From Bedellia somnulentella (taxonomy: Eukaryota; Arthropoda; Insecta; Lepidoptera; Bedelliidae): a stretch of DNA of 64,000 bases. Below, in pieces: positions 41,014-51,300 of this stretch; within the stretch, counting starts at the first letter, position 1, and each line of letters begins with the position of its first letter. The DNA lies in NCBI GenBank assembly GCA_963576735.1, contig OY755173.1, forward strand, positions 8,278,873 through 8,342,872, given 5' to 3'. Under the pieces are notes generated by a model that was not told where the DNA came from, made no database searches, and saw only the letters and a program-made list of their open reading frames with translations. Made by a program: the position numbers and the translations under genes.

Positions 41014-43520
41014 AAAAACACCAAGATAATATCTCCTACTCACATTTTCATTTGACTGCATAATAAAGTTTGAGTTACACATCTTGGTTGAATACATTAT
41101 TTTATCGTTGAAAGTTCAAATGTATTTTTTATATAATGACATTTAAGTTCACTCTGTACCTTACAAGGCAAGTTTTGTTCGAATGTACTTTGTCTTTATT
41201 CTGGGACAAAGTTTGAGTTACCTTGTTGAAGATTGAAACATTTTTATACTGAGGTCAGCTGTAATCGTTGTTATTCATATGATTGGTACACATGCGGCTT
41301 CTGTAAGGCTTTAGAATATTGTTAAATTATTCTGACGTGTACACACATGTAAAAAATACTATGTTTTATGTAGCCTTAATTGTAATTACAAGAAACTATC
41401 AAAAATATATTTATTCGTTGAACCATGACACCAATATTAAACTACTTAAAAAAAAGTACCTATAGAAACATTAGTTTCTTGTGCCATGATTCGATGATTG
41501 CTTAAATCTGACTGTATAATGTCTAGTTTAATTTATGTATGGAGTTATTTTGATATGTGAATTGATTTTACGCAATGTACTTGAGTGAAATTATGACTTG
41601 GTAATGAATATGGATCTCAGGAAATAATATTGGATTATTATGCGTTTTCTAAGTTAACTGATTTACACGCCAGGTATGAAATGGGAATATAGGTCTATGG
41701 CAAAGCTTTATTAGCTGATTGGGAAATACTATTAACCGAATGGCTTTCCAGTGGTTCTATAAGTAATTAAGTAGTGGCTCATAAGGTCACATACTAATTC
41801 TATTTGATATGAAATCACAAAATAAAGAATAACTAGCAATATCTCCCAACTTGAATATGTTTCCCATTTGAAATCTAGCTAAAAGAGAATTTAAACGAGT
41901 GTCATATTACAAAAAAATAACAAAGCCTATATAAGAGAGATATCTAAACAAGAACTGCCTATAATCTGTGATACAAGACACGAATAAATTGGCGATTATA
42001 ATAAATTATTCGAGCAAACGATGTACTTACAGCTATATGTTTAACCGTCAAAACCCTGCCATAATTTCCTTGATTGGTGCTAAAAGATTATTGAAATGAT
42101 TACAAGAACGCGGTATAGAGACGACAATGGAGCATATTATCGTAATATGTCATCAATATTGTCGTGAAACGGACTCTGCAATGATTTTATCGGATATGAA
42201 CAACCTCAATTATTTAATGTCAACTTAACAACTAAAAACCTGAGGTCAGCAGTAGATAAGCAATATGCATTCACTATCGGAACATAGGGTAATTAAAATA
42301 GTTTAATATGTAGTTATTAGATTTTAATCACAGTTATCGCTGTGTCAATTGAAATTAAAAAGCATTTATTCGTGACATAACTTGAAATGAAATTACGATT
42401 TTTATTGTTTTTATTTTTTCTATTGGAGTAAGACTGTCTGGTGTATTTCTGATTTAAGTTTTGGTTTTTTACATTTATATCAAGTTGCCAAATTTAATTA
42501 ATACGGAAACAATGTATAGAGATGTTTGTATCCTTATCTTTTTAAACTAATGATTTCGTTCAAAATTCAATGCTCTATACATTGTTTCCGCTTCCGTAGC
42601 ATGAGCGTGTCAGAACGCGTATGTCACGTGAGAAATGAGATACTGCCAAAGCATTGATACAAATTCTTTTAGTTTCTCATTTCTCACGTGACATAATCGC
42701 TCTCACACGCCTCACGCTACGTTTGCAGTATTGTTAGAAGAAGTGATGTCAAATTATGAAGCGTGTCTAGATCGAGTGAGCTTATGACTTATTTCTTAAA
42801 ATTATATTTAGTATTTACGAATAGTATTGTTCAGGAAAATTTCGGCTTTTCTGATGAATAGGTGTAACGTTAGGCTTACTATTAATTTACTTCCGTCTTC
42901 TTTTGCATGTGTAACTGTTTCAGTGGGTTTGTGTGTTAATACTTAAAATATGTTATCGCTGAGCACCGTATTTGTGAGTTTATTACAGTAGGATAAATTC
43001 ATTAAACTGCCTAAAGATTTGTGAACTATATTGTTCAAGCATATCAATGGCGTATTCCCTGTATTTAGTGAGTTTCTTATGAAACTATTATTTAAAACCT
43101 CTCTTCTATTTTCTCAACTTTTTTGAAAACACATTTGAGTGAGTTTTGAGAAATAATCTTATCATTATCATTTTCTCAATTAAATAATGGGGATATGTCT
43201 GTTTGAATGTTTCTCAACTTCAAGCAGAATAAATCTAATGTAAGACAATTTTGTAATACTTAACTGTTGAAAAGTGCACATGACGTATATAAACACACGA
43301 AACTTAGTATTGTATCAATCGATTTATATAATCGTTTAGCTGTAAGAGTAGATGTAATTATATGACCCGTTTTCGGTCCTCCAATTTTTTTAAATGATAT
43401 TTTGATCTATGTACTTTACCAATGTTTTTTTATAATGATTATATCAAGACATTGATGAAGCAGCGCCTTTGTCCATTTAGTATGGATATTTATTCAATAA
43501 ATTTTCGATACGTAAACTTT
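41014..43520 (+). other. arm: arm 3' UTR and downstream DNA
   Basis: No further coding. Possible polyadenylation signals AATAAA lie at 41062-41067 (proximal) and 43496-43501 (distal). A 3' UTR of either about 80 or about 2500 bases is possible, and the sequence alone cannot decide. Stacked inverted repeats lie at 42503-42721. Confidence 0.5.
42503..42721. repeat. stacked inverted repeats downstream of arm
   Basis: CGGAAACAATGTATAGAG (42504 onward) inverts as CTCTATACATTGTTTCCG (ending about 42590). Directly after it, TATGTCACGTGAGAAATGAG inverts as CTCATTTCTCACGTGACATA, with outer partners CGTAGC.TGAGCGTGT and ACACGCCTCACGCTACG. Both stems would fold in RNA or extrude in DNA. It may be a MITE pair or part of the arm 3' UTR. 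Confidence 0.7.
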
Positions 43521-43587
43521 GTGTTTTATTTTCAAATATTAATACCCTCTGTATATGAGTATCAAAATATGCTCTTCTCTACATAGT

Positions 43588-43592
43588 ATTTG
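43588..43592. repeat. Copia target-site duplication, left
   Basis: ATTTG immediately before the left LTR. The same five bases follow the right LTR at 48140-48144. Confidence 0.85.
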
Positions 43593-43776
43593 TGATGAAA
43601 TATGAACAAAGGTAATTAGAAGATTTAAACTATTTATTTTATATGAAATAATTATAACGGTATGACAGTGCACAAAGTATCATAGACGAGAGAGTGAGCC
43701 TAGATTAGACAAGAACAAATTGTTCATCTATGTAAGTTTGCTAGATCACTTTGCGTAGGCGTCCATACTTCTAACA
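43593..43776 (-). repeat. Copia 3' LTR
   Basis: 184 bp. On the element strand it begins TGTTAGAAGTATGGACGCCT and ends CATATTTCATCA, with TG...CA ends. Its first 31 bases also encode the end of pol. Confidence 0.93.
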
Positions 43777-45818
43777 TCCTCTCCTGGACGCTGAAGCTCT
43801 AAACGTAAACCCATCGATGCGGTGAAGTTTTCGTGAAGATTTCGAGGGAGTCCTTTCGTCAACACATCGGCGACCATCTCTGCAGTGCATTTATACTGAA
43901 GCAGGATTTCTTTACTTATCTTCTCTCGCACGAAGTGATATCGGACGTCTATGTGCTTACTGCGCGCATGGTAGACAGGATTTCCTGAAATACTAATCGC
44001 ACTCTGATTATCACAATAAAGAGTTAAAGGTGTACCTTTAAATTCAGGTTGAAATTCGTCTGCCAGCTGTTTCAACCAAAGTGCTTCTTGAATGGCCGAC
44101 GTAAGCGCCATATACTCAGCCTCAGTTGTAGAGAGCGCTACAGTTGGCTGTTTCTTAGAGTTCCAGCTTATTGCGGCACCCTGGAATAAAAATATGTAGC
44201 CAGTACAAGATCTTCTGTCTTCTATATCATTCGCCCAGTCAGAATCGCAAAAGCCAGAAATTCTCTCATCAATATTCCTTTTATAAACTAGTTTCATGTC
44301 CATTGTGGCTTTCAGGTATCTCATGACTCGTTTCAGCGCCGCCCAATGTTCACTAGTAGGCTGACTATTATATCTACTAAGAGAGTTTACGGTATAGGTA
44401 ATGTCAGGTCGAGTCCCCTGTGATAAGTACAACAAGCAGCCAATTATTTCTTGATATGGAATGTTCTCAATGATTTCTTGTGAGCTCTCAGCCTTTTTAA
44501 ACTTGACATTTGGATCAGCAGGTGTCCACATTGGCTTACATTTGTCCATTCCAAATCGAGTAAGTATTAATTTTATATAAGTAGACTGATCTATGGAAAT
44601 CTCATTATCATCTTGTGATATTTTAAATCCAATACAATGTTTAGCTGTTCCTAAATCTTTCATCTTAAATTTTTCTTTTAATTTTTCTTTTATCATATCT
44701 GACGTTTCCTCTTTACTATAGAAATACAAAATATCATCAACGTAAACTGCTATAAATAGCATATCATTTTCATTCAAAATACGGTAATAAACACATGGAT
44801 CTATGTTTGAACGAGTCATTCCAATTTGCAGCAAGGCTGAGTTAAATTTTTTGTTCCATTGCCTGCTGGCCTGTTTAAGTCCATATATTGACTTGTTCAA
44901 TCTACATACTTTATTTTCTTCTTCATAGCCAGGCGGTAAGGACATATAAAGCTCTTCATCAATTTCGCCTTGTAAAAAAGCCGTGACTGCGTCCATTTGG
45001 TGTATTTTGAGTCCGTACTTGGCAGCGAGACCAATGAGGTATCTTATGGACGTATAACGGACCACCGGAGCATAAACCTCATGGTAATCAATGCCTTTGA
45101 CTTGTTTGTATCCTTTTATTACCAATCTTGCTTTATAGCGTGTGACAGAACCATTGACATCTAGTTTAGTTTTAAAAACCCAGCGACAAGGAATTACTAA
45201 CTTTCCTTCTGGTAAGTTTACTGTGGTCCACGTATTATTCTCTATCAACGATTGATATTCTGCTTTCATAGCTTTCTTCCATTCATAAGCCTCATCACTG
45301 TTCAAAGCTTCTTCAAGGCTTTGTGGATCTCTGTTCAGTAAATTCATTGCTGATTCAACATTCTGACACATTAGTGAAGATGGGTTCTGATTAATGTCAT
45401 CATTTTCTGACCTTATTCTATGTTGATGCGGCCTCAAAGTTATATTGGATATCGGTGGAGAATCTATCGTAATATCAGGTATGTATGTTTCATCATTAAC
45501 ATCCTCAAATTGATCAGATGAATCTGAAATACAAATACTTTGAGATACATCGTGTATTTCATCTCTTTCTTGTGTTTCATCATCGATGTTTCTTCCCACA
45601 GATTCTTCAGGTTCATCACACAAAGGTAAGTACATAGTTTTCTCTTCTTTCAGTTTATTTTTAATTTTAACATCTTCATTTGTGTTTTCAATTTTATTTT
45701 CTTCTATATTCATGTTATTTTTACTAATTTCTTTTTCTTTTTTAGGTACTTCATCCATTTTATCTCTTTTAATTGCGGCTTCAAGGAAAATTACATCTCT
45801 ACTTACAATTCCTTTCAT
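43746..45818 (-). CDS. Copia pol, reverse transcriptase and RNase H part
   Basis: 690 codons from the first Met after the internal stop. Residues 1-170 are a Lys/Glu-rich linker. Reverse transcriptase follows, with WVFKTKLDVNG, the first catalytic Asp in MDAVTAFLQGE (about 276), and the YVDD box at 359-362. Near the end is Ty1-type RNase H, with DSDWAND, TEAEYMAL and the terminal DVLTKGLP block. It is in the same frame as the upstream gag-integrase section and is normally translated as one polyprotein; the Met at 45818 is only the first one after the stop. The last ten codons lie inside the 3' LTR. Confidence 0.92.
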   Translation of the reverse strand: MKGIVSRDVIFLEAAIKRDKMDEVPKKEKEISKNNMNIEENKIENTNEDVKIKNKLKEEKTMYLPLCDEPEESVGRNIDDETQERDEIHDVSQSICISDSSDQFEDVNDETYIPDITIDSPPISNITLRPHQHRIRSENDDINQNPSSLMCQNVESAMNLLNRDPQSLEEALNSDEAYEWKKAMKAEYQSLIENNTWTTVNLPEGKLVIPCRWVFKTKLDVNGSVTRYKARLVIKGYKQVKGIDYHEVYAPVVRYTSIRYLIGLAAKYGLKIHQMDAVTAFLQGEIDEELYMSLPPGYEEENKVCRLNKSIYGLKQASRQWNKKFNSALLQIGMTRSNIDPCVYYRILNENDMLFIAVYVDDILYFYSKEETSDMIKEKLKEKFKMKDLGTAKHCIGFKISQDDNEISIDQSTYIKLILTRFGMDKCKPMWTPADPNVKFKKAESSQEIIENIPYQEIIGCLLYLSQGTRPDITYTVNSLSRYNSQPTSEHWAALKRVMRYLKATMDMKLVYKRNIDERISGFCDSDWANDIEDRRSCTGYIFLFQGAAISWNSKKQPTVALSTTEAEYMALTSAIQEALWLKQLADEFQPEFKGTPLTLYCDNQSAISISGNPVYHARSKHIDVRYHFVREKISKEILLQYKCTAEMVADVLTKGLPRNLHENFTASMGLRLELQRPGEDVRSMDAYAK
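43777..43787 (-). other. Copia polypurine tract
   Basis: CCAGGAGAGGA on the element strand, directly before the 3' LTR; it is the plus-strand DNA primer site. Confidence 0.8.
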
Positions 45819-45839
45819 TGTTTCAGGATCTATGAATTT

Positions 45840-45842
45840 TTA
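45840..45842 (-). other. in-frame stop interrupting Copia pol
   Basis: A TAA follows GYSDGTKG, the conserved end of the integrase core segment. The frame then continues without a shift through KFIDPET to the reverse transcriptase. Related elements carry an aromatic residue here, so one base change explains the stop. Programmed readthrough is conceivable but not typical of Copia. Confidence 0.85.
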
Positions 45843-47783
45843 ACCTTTCGTACCGTCGCTGTAGCCAACAAATATTAATTTTCTTGACTTTACATCCAAT
45901 TTACTTCTCTTTTCTTTAGGTATATGCACCATCGCGGGACATCCGAATATTCTCATGTGGCTCAAGTTTGGCTTTTTTCCAGTCCATAACTCATATGGCG
46001 TTACATCTGATAGGCTGCGGGTGGGAGTGCGGTTCACTATGTAAGCTGCTGTAGTTACTGCTTCAGCCCAATAATTTTTCTGTAAACCAGAGTTTAACAA
46101 CATACATTTAGCACGCTCAATAAGGGTACGGTTCATTCGTTCGCTTAATCCGTTTTGTTGGGGTGAGTACGGATTTGATGTCTGGTGCAAAATTCCATGT
46201 TTTTTCAGGTAAGTCTCAAAATCATTATTTTTATATTCAGTTCCATTGTCAGATCGGAGAGTTTTTATTTTTTTGTTCAACTCATTCTCTACTCTATTTT
46301 TGTATTCAACAAATTTTTCAAATACTTCACTTTTGTTTTTTATAGGATATACACATACTCGGCGAGAAAAATCATCAGTAAAGGTTACAAAGTACCTTGC
46401 TCCTCCAATTGATGTCTGCTGCATCGGTCCACACACATCACTGTGGATAAGTTCTAGCAAGCCGGTTGCTCGGGAACCTTCAGTAGGGAACGGTTTTCTA
46501 GTTTGCTTGCCTTCATGACAGGTAATACAGATGGAATTTTCCATTCCTGTTGACAACTGGACTCCTTCTGTACAGTGAGGTATTTTATTAAGACTTGTAA
46601 AATTTAAATGGCCCAACCTCTGGTGCCACAGATAAGTATCATCATCAGCCTTGGCCATCATGACTTGCATTTCTTGACAAGTATTTAACAGATATGTTGC
46701 ATTCATTAATCTAGCTTGTGCTACTAATTTATTACTAGGATTGTAAATTTTACAGCCAGATTCATTAAATATTACTTTGCATCCACTTGCAATTATTTTG
46801 CTGACGGATAGTAAATTACTTTTCAATTCTGGTACAAATAAAACATTCCTCACCTGTATTGAATCAGTGCTGCCGTCTTGTGCCTTTACCTTTATGCATA
46901 CATTCCCGCAGCATTCAACTTTTAACTCTTTGTTATTAGCAATCCTTATGCTCGGTACAGGTGAAGCGGTGATGTCAGTGAGCCAGTCCCGGTGCATAGT
47001 CATGTGCATGGATGCTCCTGAGTCAACATGCCAAGAATTGAAGCCATTTGCTGTGGAAGCTGAAAAAGCTGCAACATAACCTATGTCTTTATCTGTTTTC
47101 TTACTGTTTGTCTTCTTATGCCAACAATTTTTGCTGAGATGTCCGTACTTATTACAATTAAAACATCTAGGGCCTTTCTTATCACTTTTGGGCAAGTTTT
47201 TTCTCGTGTTTGTATAAAGTGCGGTAGTGTCTGACGTTTTCACTTCCTGCAGTAATTTATTTTTTACTAAATCAGCACTAATCTTCATACCGGAACTTTC
47301 CAAGCCCATAATCATGGGCTTGTACATTTCTGGCAGCCCTGCTAGCATTAATGTGCCCAACCACTCATCGTCAACATGAAATTTAATATTTCTTAATTTG
47401 TGCGCAGCTGTCATAATTTTATTTACATAGTCTTCGACTGACGAACTGCTTTCTAAATTAGTGTTAATTAATTCTTTTAATAAGCCAACTTTCCGTGTCA
47501 GTCCTTGATCTTCGAATGCCTTTGTCAAGTTGTCCCAGACCTGTTTTGCATTCTGTGCATCCTGGATGTGCACAAATAAAATTGGGTCGATCAACAATAT
47601 TAACTTTGACTTTGCTTTGGTGTCTTGTTTAATTTCTTTGGGGTCGGAAGCATCTGGAACTTTCAAAATACAGCTATACAAATCTTCATGTTGTAAGTAT
47701 GCTTTGACTGCAAAACTCCAATTTGCCCAATTGTCGCGACCCGTCAACTTCTCAATCGACATCATATTGCTATTTCCAGCCAT
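45840..47783 (-). CDS. Copia gag, protease and integrase
   Basis: 647 codons from the ATG at 47783 (MAGNSNMMSIEKLTG), chosen over the upstream ATG at 47837 because it gives the usual Copia gag start. Gag core is about 10-180. The CCHC knuckle CFNCNKYGHLSKNC is at about 207-220, with the protease active site WHVDSGAS at about 251-258. The integrase zinc-binding segment (WHQRLGHL ... CITCHEGK) is at about 405-450. The DDE core follows, with DVCGPM, LRSDNGTEY and the Glu in GLSERMNR. The frame ends at the internal stop after GYSDGTKG. Confidence 0.92.
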   Translation of the reverse strand: MAGNSNMMSIEKLTGRDNWANWSFAVKAYLQHEDLYSCILKVPDASDPKEIKQDTKAKSKLILLIDPILFVHIQDAQNAKQVWDNLTKAFEDQGLTRKVGLLKELINTNLESSSSVEDYVNKIMTAAHKLRNIKFHVDDEWLGTLMLAGLPEMYKPMIMGLESSGMKISADLVKNKLLQEVKTSDTTALYTNTRKNLPKSDKKGPRCFNCNKYGHLSKNCWHKKTNSKKTDKDIGYVAAFSASTANGFNSWHVDSGASMHMTMHRDWLTDITASPVPSIRIANNKELKVECCGNVCIKVKAQDGSTDSIQVRNVLFVPELKSNLLSVSKIIASGCKVIFNESGCKIYNPSNKLVAQARLMNATYLLNTCQEMQVMMAKADDDTYLWHQRLGHLNFTSLNKIPHCTEGVQLSTGMENSICITCHEGKQTRKPFPTEGSRATGLLELIHSDVCGPMQQTSIGGARYFVTFTDDFSRRVCVYPIKNKSEVFEKFVEYKNRVENELNKKIKTLRSDNGTEYKNNDFETYLKKHGILHQTSNPYSPQQNGLSERMNRTLIERAKCMLLNSGLQKNYWAEAVTTAAYIVNRTPTRSLSDVTPYELWTGKKPNLSHMRIFGCPAMVHIPKEKRSKLDVKSRKLIFVGYSDGTKG

Positions 47784-47941
47784 ATTTATGATATATAATG
47801 TAAATAAATCTGTAAATAGCTGAAAAACAGAAATCACTCGCGAGCGCGGTAACTAAAAGTGAGGTTATGCTCGTGCGATTTTACTTTAAACTTTGAAAGT
47901 ACTAAACAAAACTCGGAAATAACACTACACGGCAGGCTTGA

Positions 47942-47955
47942 CTGGGCCCATAACC
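47942..47955 (-). other. Copia primer-binding site (internal initiator-tRNA-Met half)
   Basis: GGTTATGGGCCCAG on the element strand, directly after the 5' LTR. It complements the anticodon-stem region CUGGGCCCAUAACC of initiator tRNA-Met rather than its 3' end, the half-tRNA priming mode known from Drosophila copia. Confidence 0.8.
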
Positions 47956-48139
47956 TGATGAAATATGAACAAAGGTAATTAGAAGATTTAAACTATTTAT
48001 TTTATATGAAATAATTATAACGGTATGACAGTGCACAAAGTATCATAGACGAGAGAGTGAGCCTAGATTAGACAAGAACAAATTGTTCATCTATGTAAGT
48101 TTGCTAGATCACTTTGCGTAGGCGTCCATACTTCTAACA
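47956..48139 (-). repeat. Copia 5' LTR
   Basis: 184 bp, matching the 3' LTR base for base as far as I can read. It should carry the element promoter. Confidence 0.93.
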
Positions 48140-48144
48140 ATTTG
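48140..48144. repeat. Copia target-site duplication, right
   Basis: ATTTG, matching 43588-43592. Confidence 0.85.
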
Positions 48145-48169
48145 ACTAAAAAGTTCTAACAAATGCAGT

Positions 48170-48305
48170 AGTCTGAAGTGAGAAGAATTAAAGAGCAGGG
48201 AAATAAGTGTACGAGGGAAACAAGTCAGATTTGTCAGGATCGTGCAAAGTGGTGATCGATTGTCTTTGCTTACCCCAATATTATATAATAAGAGGCGTGA
48301 GTTTA
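48170..48305 (+). mobile_element. RTE-type LINE 3' end, worn
   Basis: The blocks GAGGGAAACAAGTCAGATTT, CAGGATCGTGCAAAGTGG and TTACCCCAATATT match the other RTE tails at 11668 and 60528. The coding frame is broken. Confidence 0.5.
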
Positions 48306-48427
48306 AGTAAATATTAAAAACAATCGAATTTGGCAACTAATTGGGAAGACCCTTAAAATACTGAGTGGTCCTAATCCTGTATCGGCCCTACACATCCGTT
48401 TCTTAAAGTTATGATTAGTGCATTTGT

Positions 48428-48845
48428 ACGGCTATTCCCAATAGTCTTACCAGTCAGACCCAAGACCGTTAGTCGTCTCTTAAGATTCCCATAGGTAGAA
48501 ATGGGATGTGTGAAATTCTCAGGGTTGGACCATATCTGGCAGCACGGAATCGCGTTTTCCGTCGCCCTTTCTGTTGCTCAAATGGCCATTTCTTAGACCG
48601 AGACAAACGTATAATGACAGCACGCAGCGGAATCCTCGAGCCAATCGGCAAGACGGACAAAATGCAATGGTCGGCAGGGAGGCGCCGCGCCGGAAACCTG
48701 AAGCGCGCGATATCATGCTAACGTATCCTTTGACCGCTCCGATCACTTGCTTTTGCATGCTGTCGCACTCTATCGTACACTGGCGCACGCGGCATTCCAA
48801 GCTGCTCCAACAATATGGTCCAACCCTAAGCTGGCACTACACGAC
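48428..48845 (-). mobile_element. SINE family A copy split by a MITE
   Basis: The left part (to 48520) ends TGAAATTCT and the right part (from 48828) begins at AAGCTGGCACTACACG. The family text there is ATTCTAAGCYGGCACTACAC, so the two halves join at the MITE. An unrelated piece of inverted SINE follows. Confidence 0.6.
48521..48827. mobile_element. GC-rich MITE, 307 bp, nested in SINE A
   Basis: Ends AGGGTTGGACCATAT and ATATGGTCCAACCCT are perfect inverses. The interior is G+C-rich (GGGAGGCGCCGCGCCGGAAA), unlike almost everything around it. Overlapping open frames on both strands (48469-48867) follow from the lack of AT-rich stops and are not convincing genes. The target duplication is unclear (CTCAG against CTAAG). 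Confidence 0.75.
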
Positions 48846-48867
48846 TAACGGTATGGAGCTTTTTTAA

Positions 48868-49086
48868 GGGCCAGTTTTTTGATCCAGAGTTAAAAATATA
48901 ACCATTTGTTACATTGACTATAGTTAAATGACTTAACCAGTAGTTAAATCGTAAATCCATTTTGGTTCGATATTTGACCATTAGTTACTCTAATCACGGG
49001 TCAAAAAATGCATTTTGCTGATATTTAACTAATAGTTACGATATTTAACAAATTGTTGAGTTAACCACGGATCAAAAAACTGGCCC
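48868..49086. mobile_element. 219-bp MITE with TAA target duplication, nested in SINE A
   Basis: Ends GGGCCAGTTTTTTGATCC and GGATCAAAAAACTGGCCC. It is flanked by TAA at 48865-48867 and 49087-49089. TWA is the PIF/Harbinger target. The SINE A text CTTTTTTAAGTGGTTTT is split exactly there. The interior has repeated GTTAAAT/ATTTAAC motifs. Confidence 0.75.
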
Positions 49087-49212
49087 TAAGTGGTTTTAGG
49101 GCGATGCAGTTGGACACTTTTCACCAACGATACTTTTTAAGAGTTTTTTAGCTCTAAAGTTCTAGCTAACCCTTTTTAAGATTTATGGCCGTGAGTGTAT
49201 GTGTGTATGCAT
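49087..49212 (+). mobile_element. SINE family A, 3' part after the MITE
   Basis: GGGCGATGCAGTTGGACAC, then AGCTCTAAAGTTCTAGCTAA and the end ATTTATGGCCGTGAG with a short TATG-type tail. Confidence 0.6.
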
Positions 49213-49679
49213 TTCAGACTTATAGAAAAAAAACCATTGTCTTACGGAAAGTAACAGTGTGTATGTTATATATTTCCAATCAGAAATAATGGGGTGAGTA
49301 TATGTATGTATGTATGTAGTCTTCCTGAATATCTATATTTAAAACACAGGACATTTTTAATAAATTGATACTTTTTCTTCAATTTAGGTCTTTTTTTGGA
49401 AAATATATAACTTTCAATTGAATACTAGGAGCGCATAAATTACAATTGGTTTTGATTTATAAAAACGCTAAAATTCGAACAATTAAAACCGTGCGTAAAA
49501 TTTTTACACTGCTTAATTATCGGACCTTCTTTTTGTGTCTGTTGAAAGTTTCACTACAGAATCGAATCGGCAACGAGGAGATCTTTCGAAAAACCGGGTT
49601 AGATACTGATAGCCTGAAGAGTTGTAAAACTTAAGTGGAAATAGAGGCAGGGTACATTTGGAAACCGTACATTAGGAAC

Positions 49680-49800
49680 CGATGACTTGATCAAGGTCGC
49701 GGGTAGCCGATGGATGGTGGCAGCGCAGGACTGGTTGTTGTGGAAATCTTTGGGGATGCCTATGTCCAGCAGTGGACGTCTATTAGCTGATGATGATAGG
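49680..49800 (+). mobile_element. second RTE-type LINE, 3' end only
   Basis: TGACTTGATCAAGGTCGCGG, then GGATGCCTATGTCCAGCAGT and GGACGTCTATTAGCTGATGA. In one frame the end reads GDAYVQQWTSIS and a stop, a C-terminal tail common among lepidopteran RTE elements. The upstream part is in a different frame, so a frameshift is present. Confidence 0.65.
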
Positions 49801-51230
49801 AATATTATAGTAATTATTTGCTATTGGAAACTCTAACATATATTTACTTATCAATCAAGGTACGAAAAATTTTGAAACCAGCAGGACATGAACCCGCGAT
49901 ACCCTTGTCTATGCCTCGGTCGCTCTGCCAACTGGACCATAGCGCCAAGTAACCATTTCTTAACACCTTACGGTTGTCAGCGTCCTCTACCTCCAATTTT
50001 TTACAAATTTAGAAAGCCACTCGTTTATTTTTGCAGATAAAATGCAAGTGAGTTGTAATTTTACTAATCAATCATGGAAAGAAAAAAATCAACGTCAGCA
50101 GGGTTTGAACCCGCAACATCCCGGTCTAGGCCCAGATATTTCGCAGATTATTTAGTTCATGGGAAGTACCTCAATTTCATATTATAAGACAGTGAATCAG
50201 CCAATACAATTATTAAATCTTAAATCATACGTACAATTTTACTAAGGTTTTTTTTTTGCAGGCTACATAAAAGTTCGAAAATTTAGATGTACCGCAAGGA
50301 GCTTGATTGGTTGGTAAGACTACTAGCAATTTATTTCCCAGTAGTTTTACTAGTAAATATATTCGGACAAAAATTCCTAATAGTTCTACTGGTACGACTC
50401 CTGGGAATAGCTGCATTAGTGATGGTTTATTTTAGCCTGGAAAATCGCTAAACACTCATGATTGAGTTATCACAGCTCCGTTTACCGTAGTAAACAAACT
50501 ACATTACAGAATTTCTTTTACTTGGTTCGGCGGTAAAACGCATAGCTTAAAACAACCAAATTTGTGTCCAAAAGTAATCATTTATAGCATTAAAACTACT
50601 GAATGCACATCAAATTTTTATACCAAAAAAGAAATACTGATTTGGAAAACTTTTTATAGTTAGAACAGTTTAGTTCTTGTGATTATTCTACGTAATGATC
50701 TTATACATATTTGAAAAAAAACATATCCTATAAAACCTTACTTATCTAAACCTTAATTCATCAAAACCACCCAGCACATAGTAAATTCGTAAACATAGGC
50801 ACGCATATATTATTATGAGAACTAAGAACACTTAAATGCAACTTAACTAAAATACATACTAGGGAGGTATGCACTCAGAGCGTCATCACGTAGATTGAGC
50901 CAATGTTAAAAAAGTAAAAAAAAAAAAAGTAAAAAAATATTTATTTTCTCTTCACCGTTTACATAATAAAACATAATTATTTTAACCAACAATAAAGTGA
51001 AAAGCTGGTGCCTGAAGTAGGTTATTCGCCTGTGGTACAGGTCACCAGGTCCTCCGCGTGAGTGCTAAACAATTTTGTCATTTTGTGTCTGTCTACGGTC
51101 TGAGTATAACAAATTAAATTTAAGAAAAACAAAGCAAGTAAGAAATAAATAACGGTTAAATTATTTGTACAAAATATAATAAAAGAATATAAAATAAAGG
51201 TGAAATTGGTCTTAGGTGCAAGTGTGTTTA
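49801..51230. other. no gene; two worn tRNA-like repeats
   Basis: At 49880-49950 the minus strand reads GTCCAGTTGGCAGAGCGACC then GCGGGTTCATGTCC, a tRNA-like D-arm and T-arm. At 50085-50145 another T-arm-like piece lies inverted (GCGGGTTCAAACCCTGC). Both are probably SINE heads. The rest is AT-rich without features. Confidence 0.45.
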
Positions 51231-51240
51231 AGTATGTGTG

Positions 51241-51244
51241 GTGG

Positions 51245-51300
<56 letters not shown>

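Larger units (their letters stand above)
43593..48139 (-). mobile_element. full-length Copia/Ty1 LTR retrotransposon
   Basis: 4547 bp with two 184-bp LTRs, a primer-binding site, gag, protease, integrase, reverse transcriptase and RNase H in Copia order, and a polypurine tract, flanked by a 5-bp duplication. It lies about 90 bases past the distal arm polyadenylation signal, on the opposite strand. The LTRs look identical in this reading, so the insertion is young. One in-frame stop separates integrase from reverse transcriptase. Confidence 0.95.

Noticed and set aside
46163..47823. plus-strand frames of 60-100 codons
   Set aside because: Antisense shadows of the Copia gag-integrase frame.
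48469..48867. four overlapping open frames on both strands
   Set aside because: They result from the GC-rich MITE lacking stop codons; no motif supports any of them.
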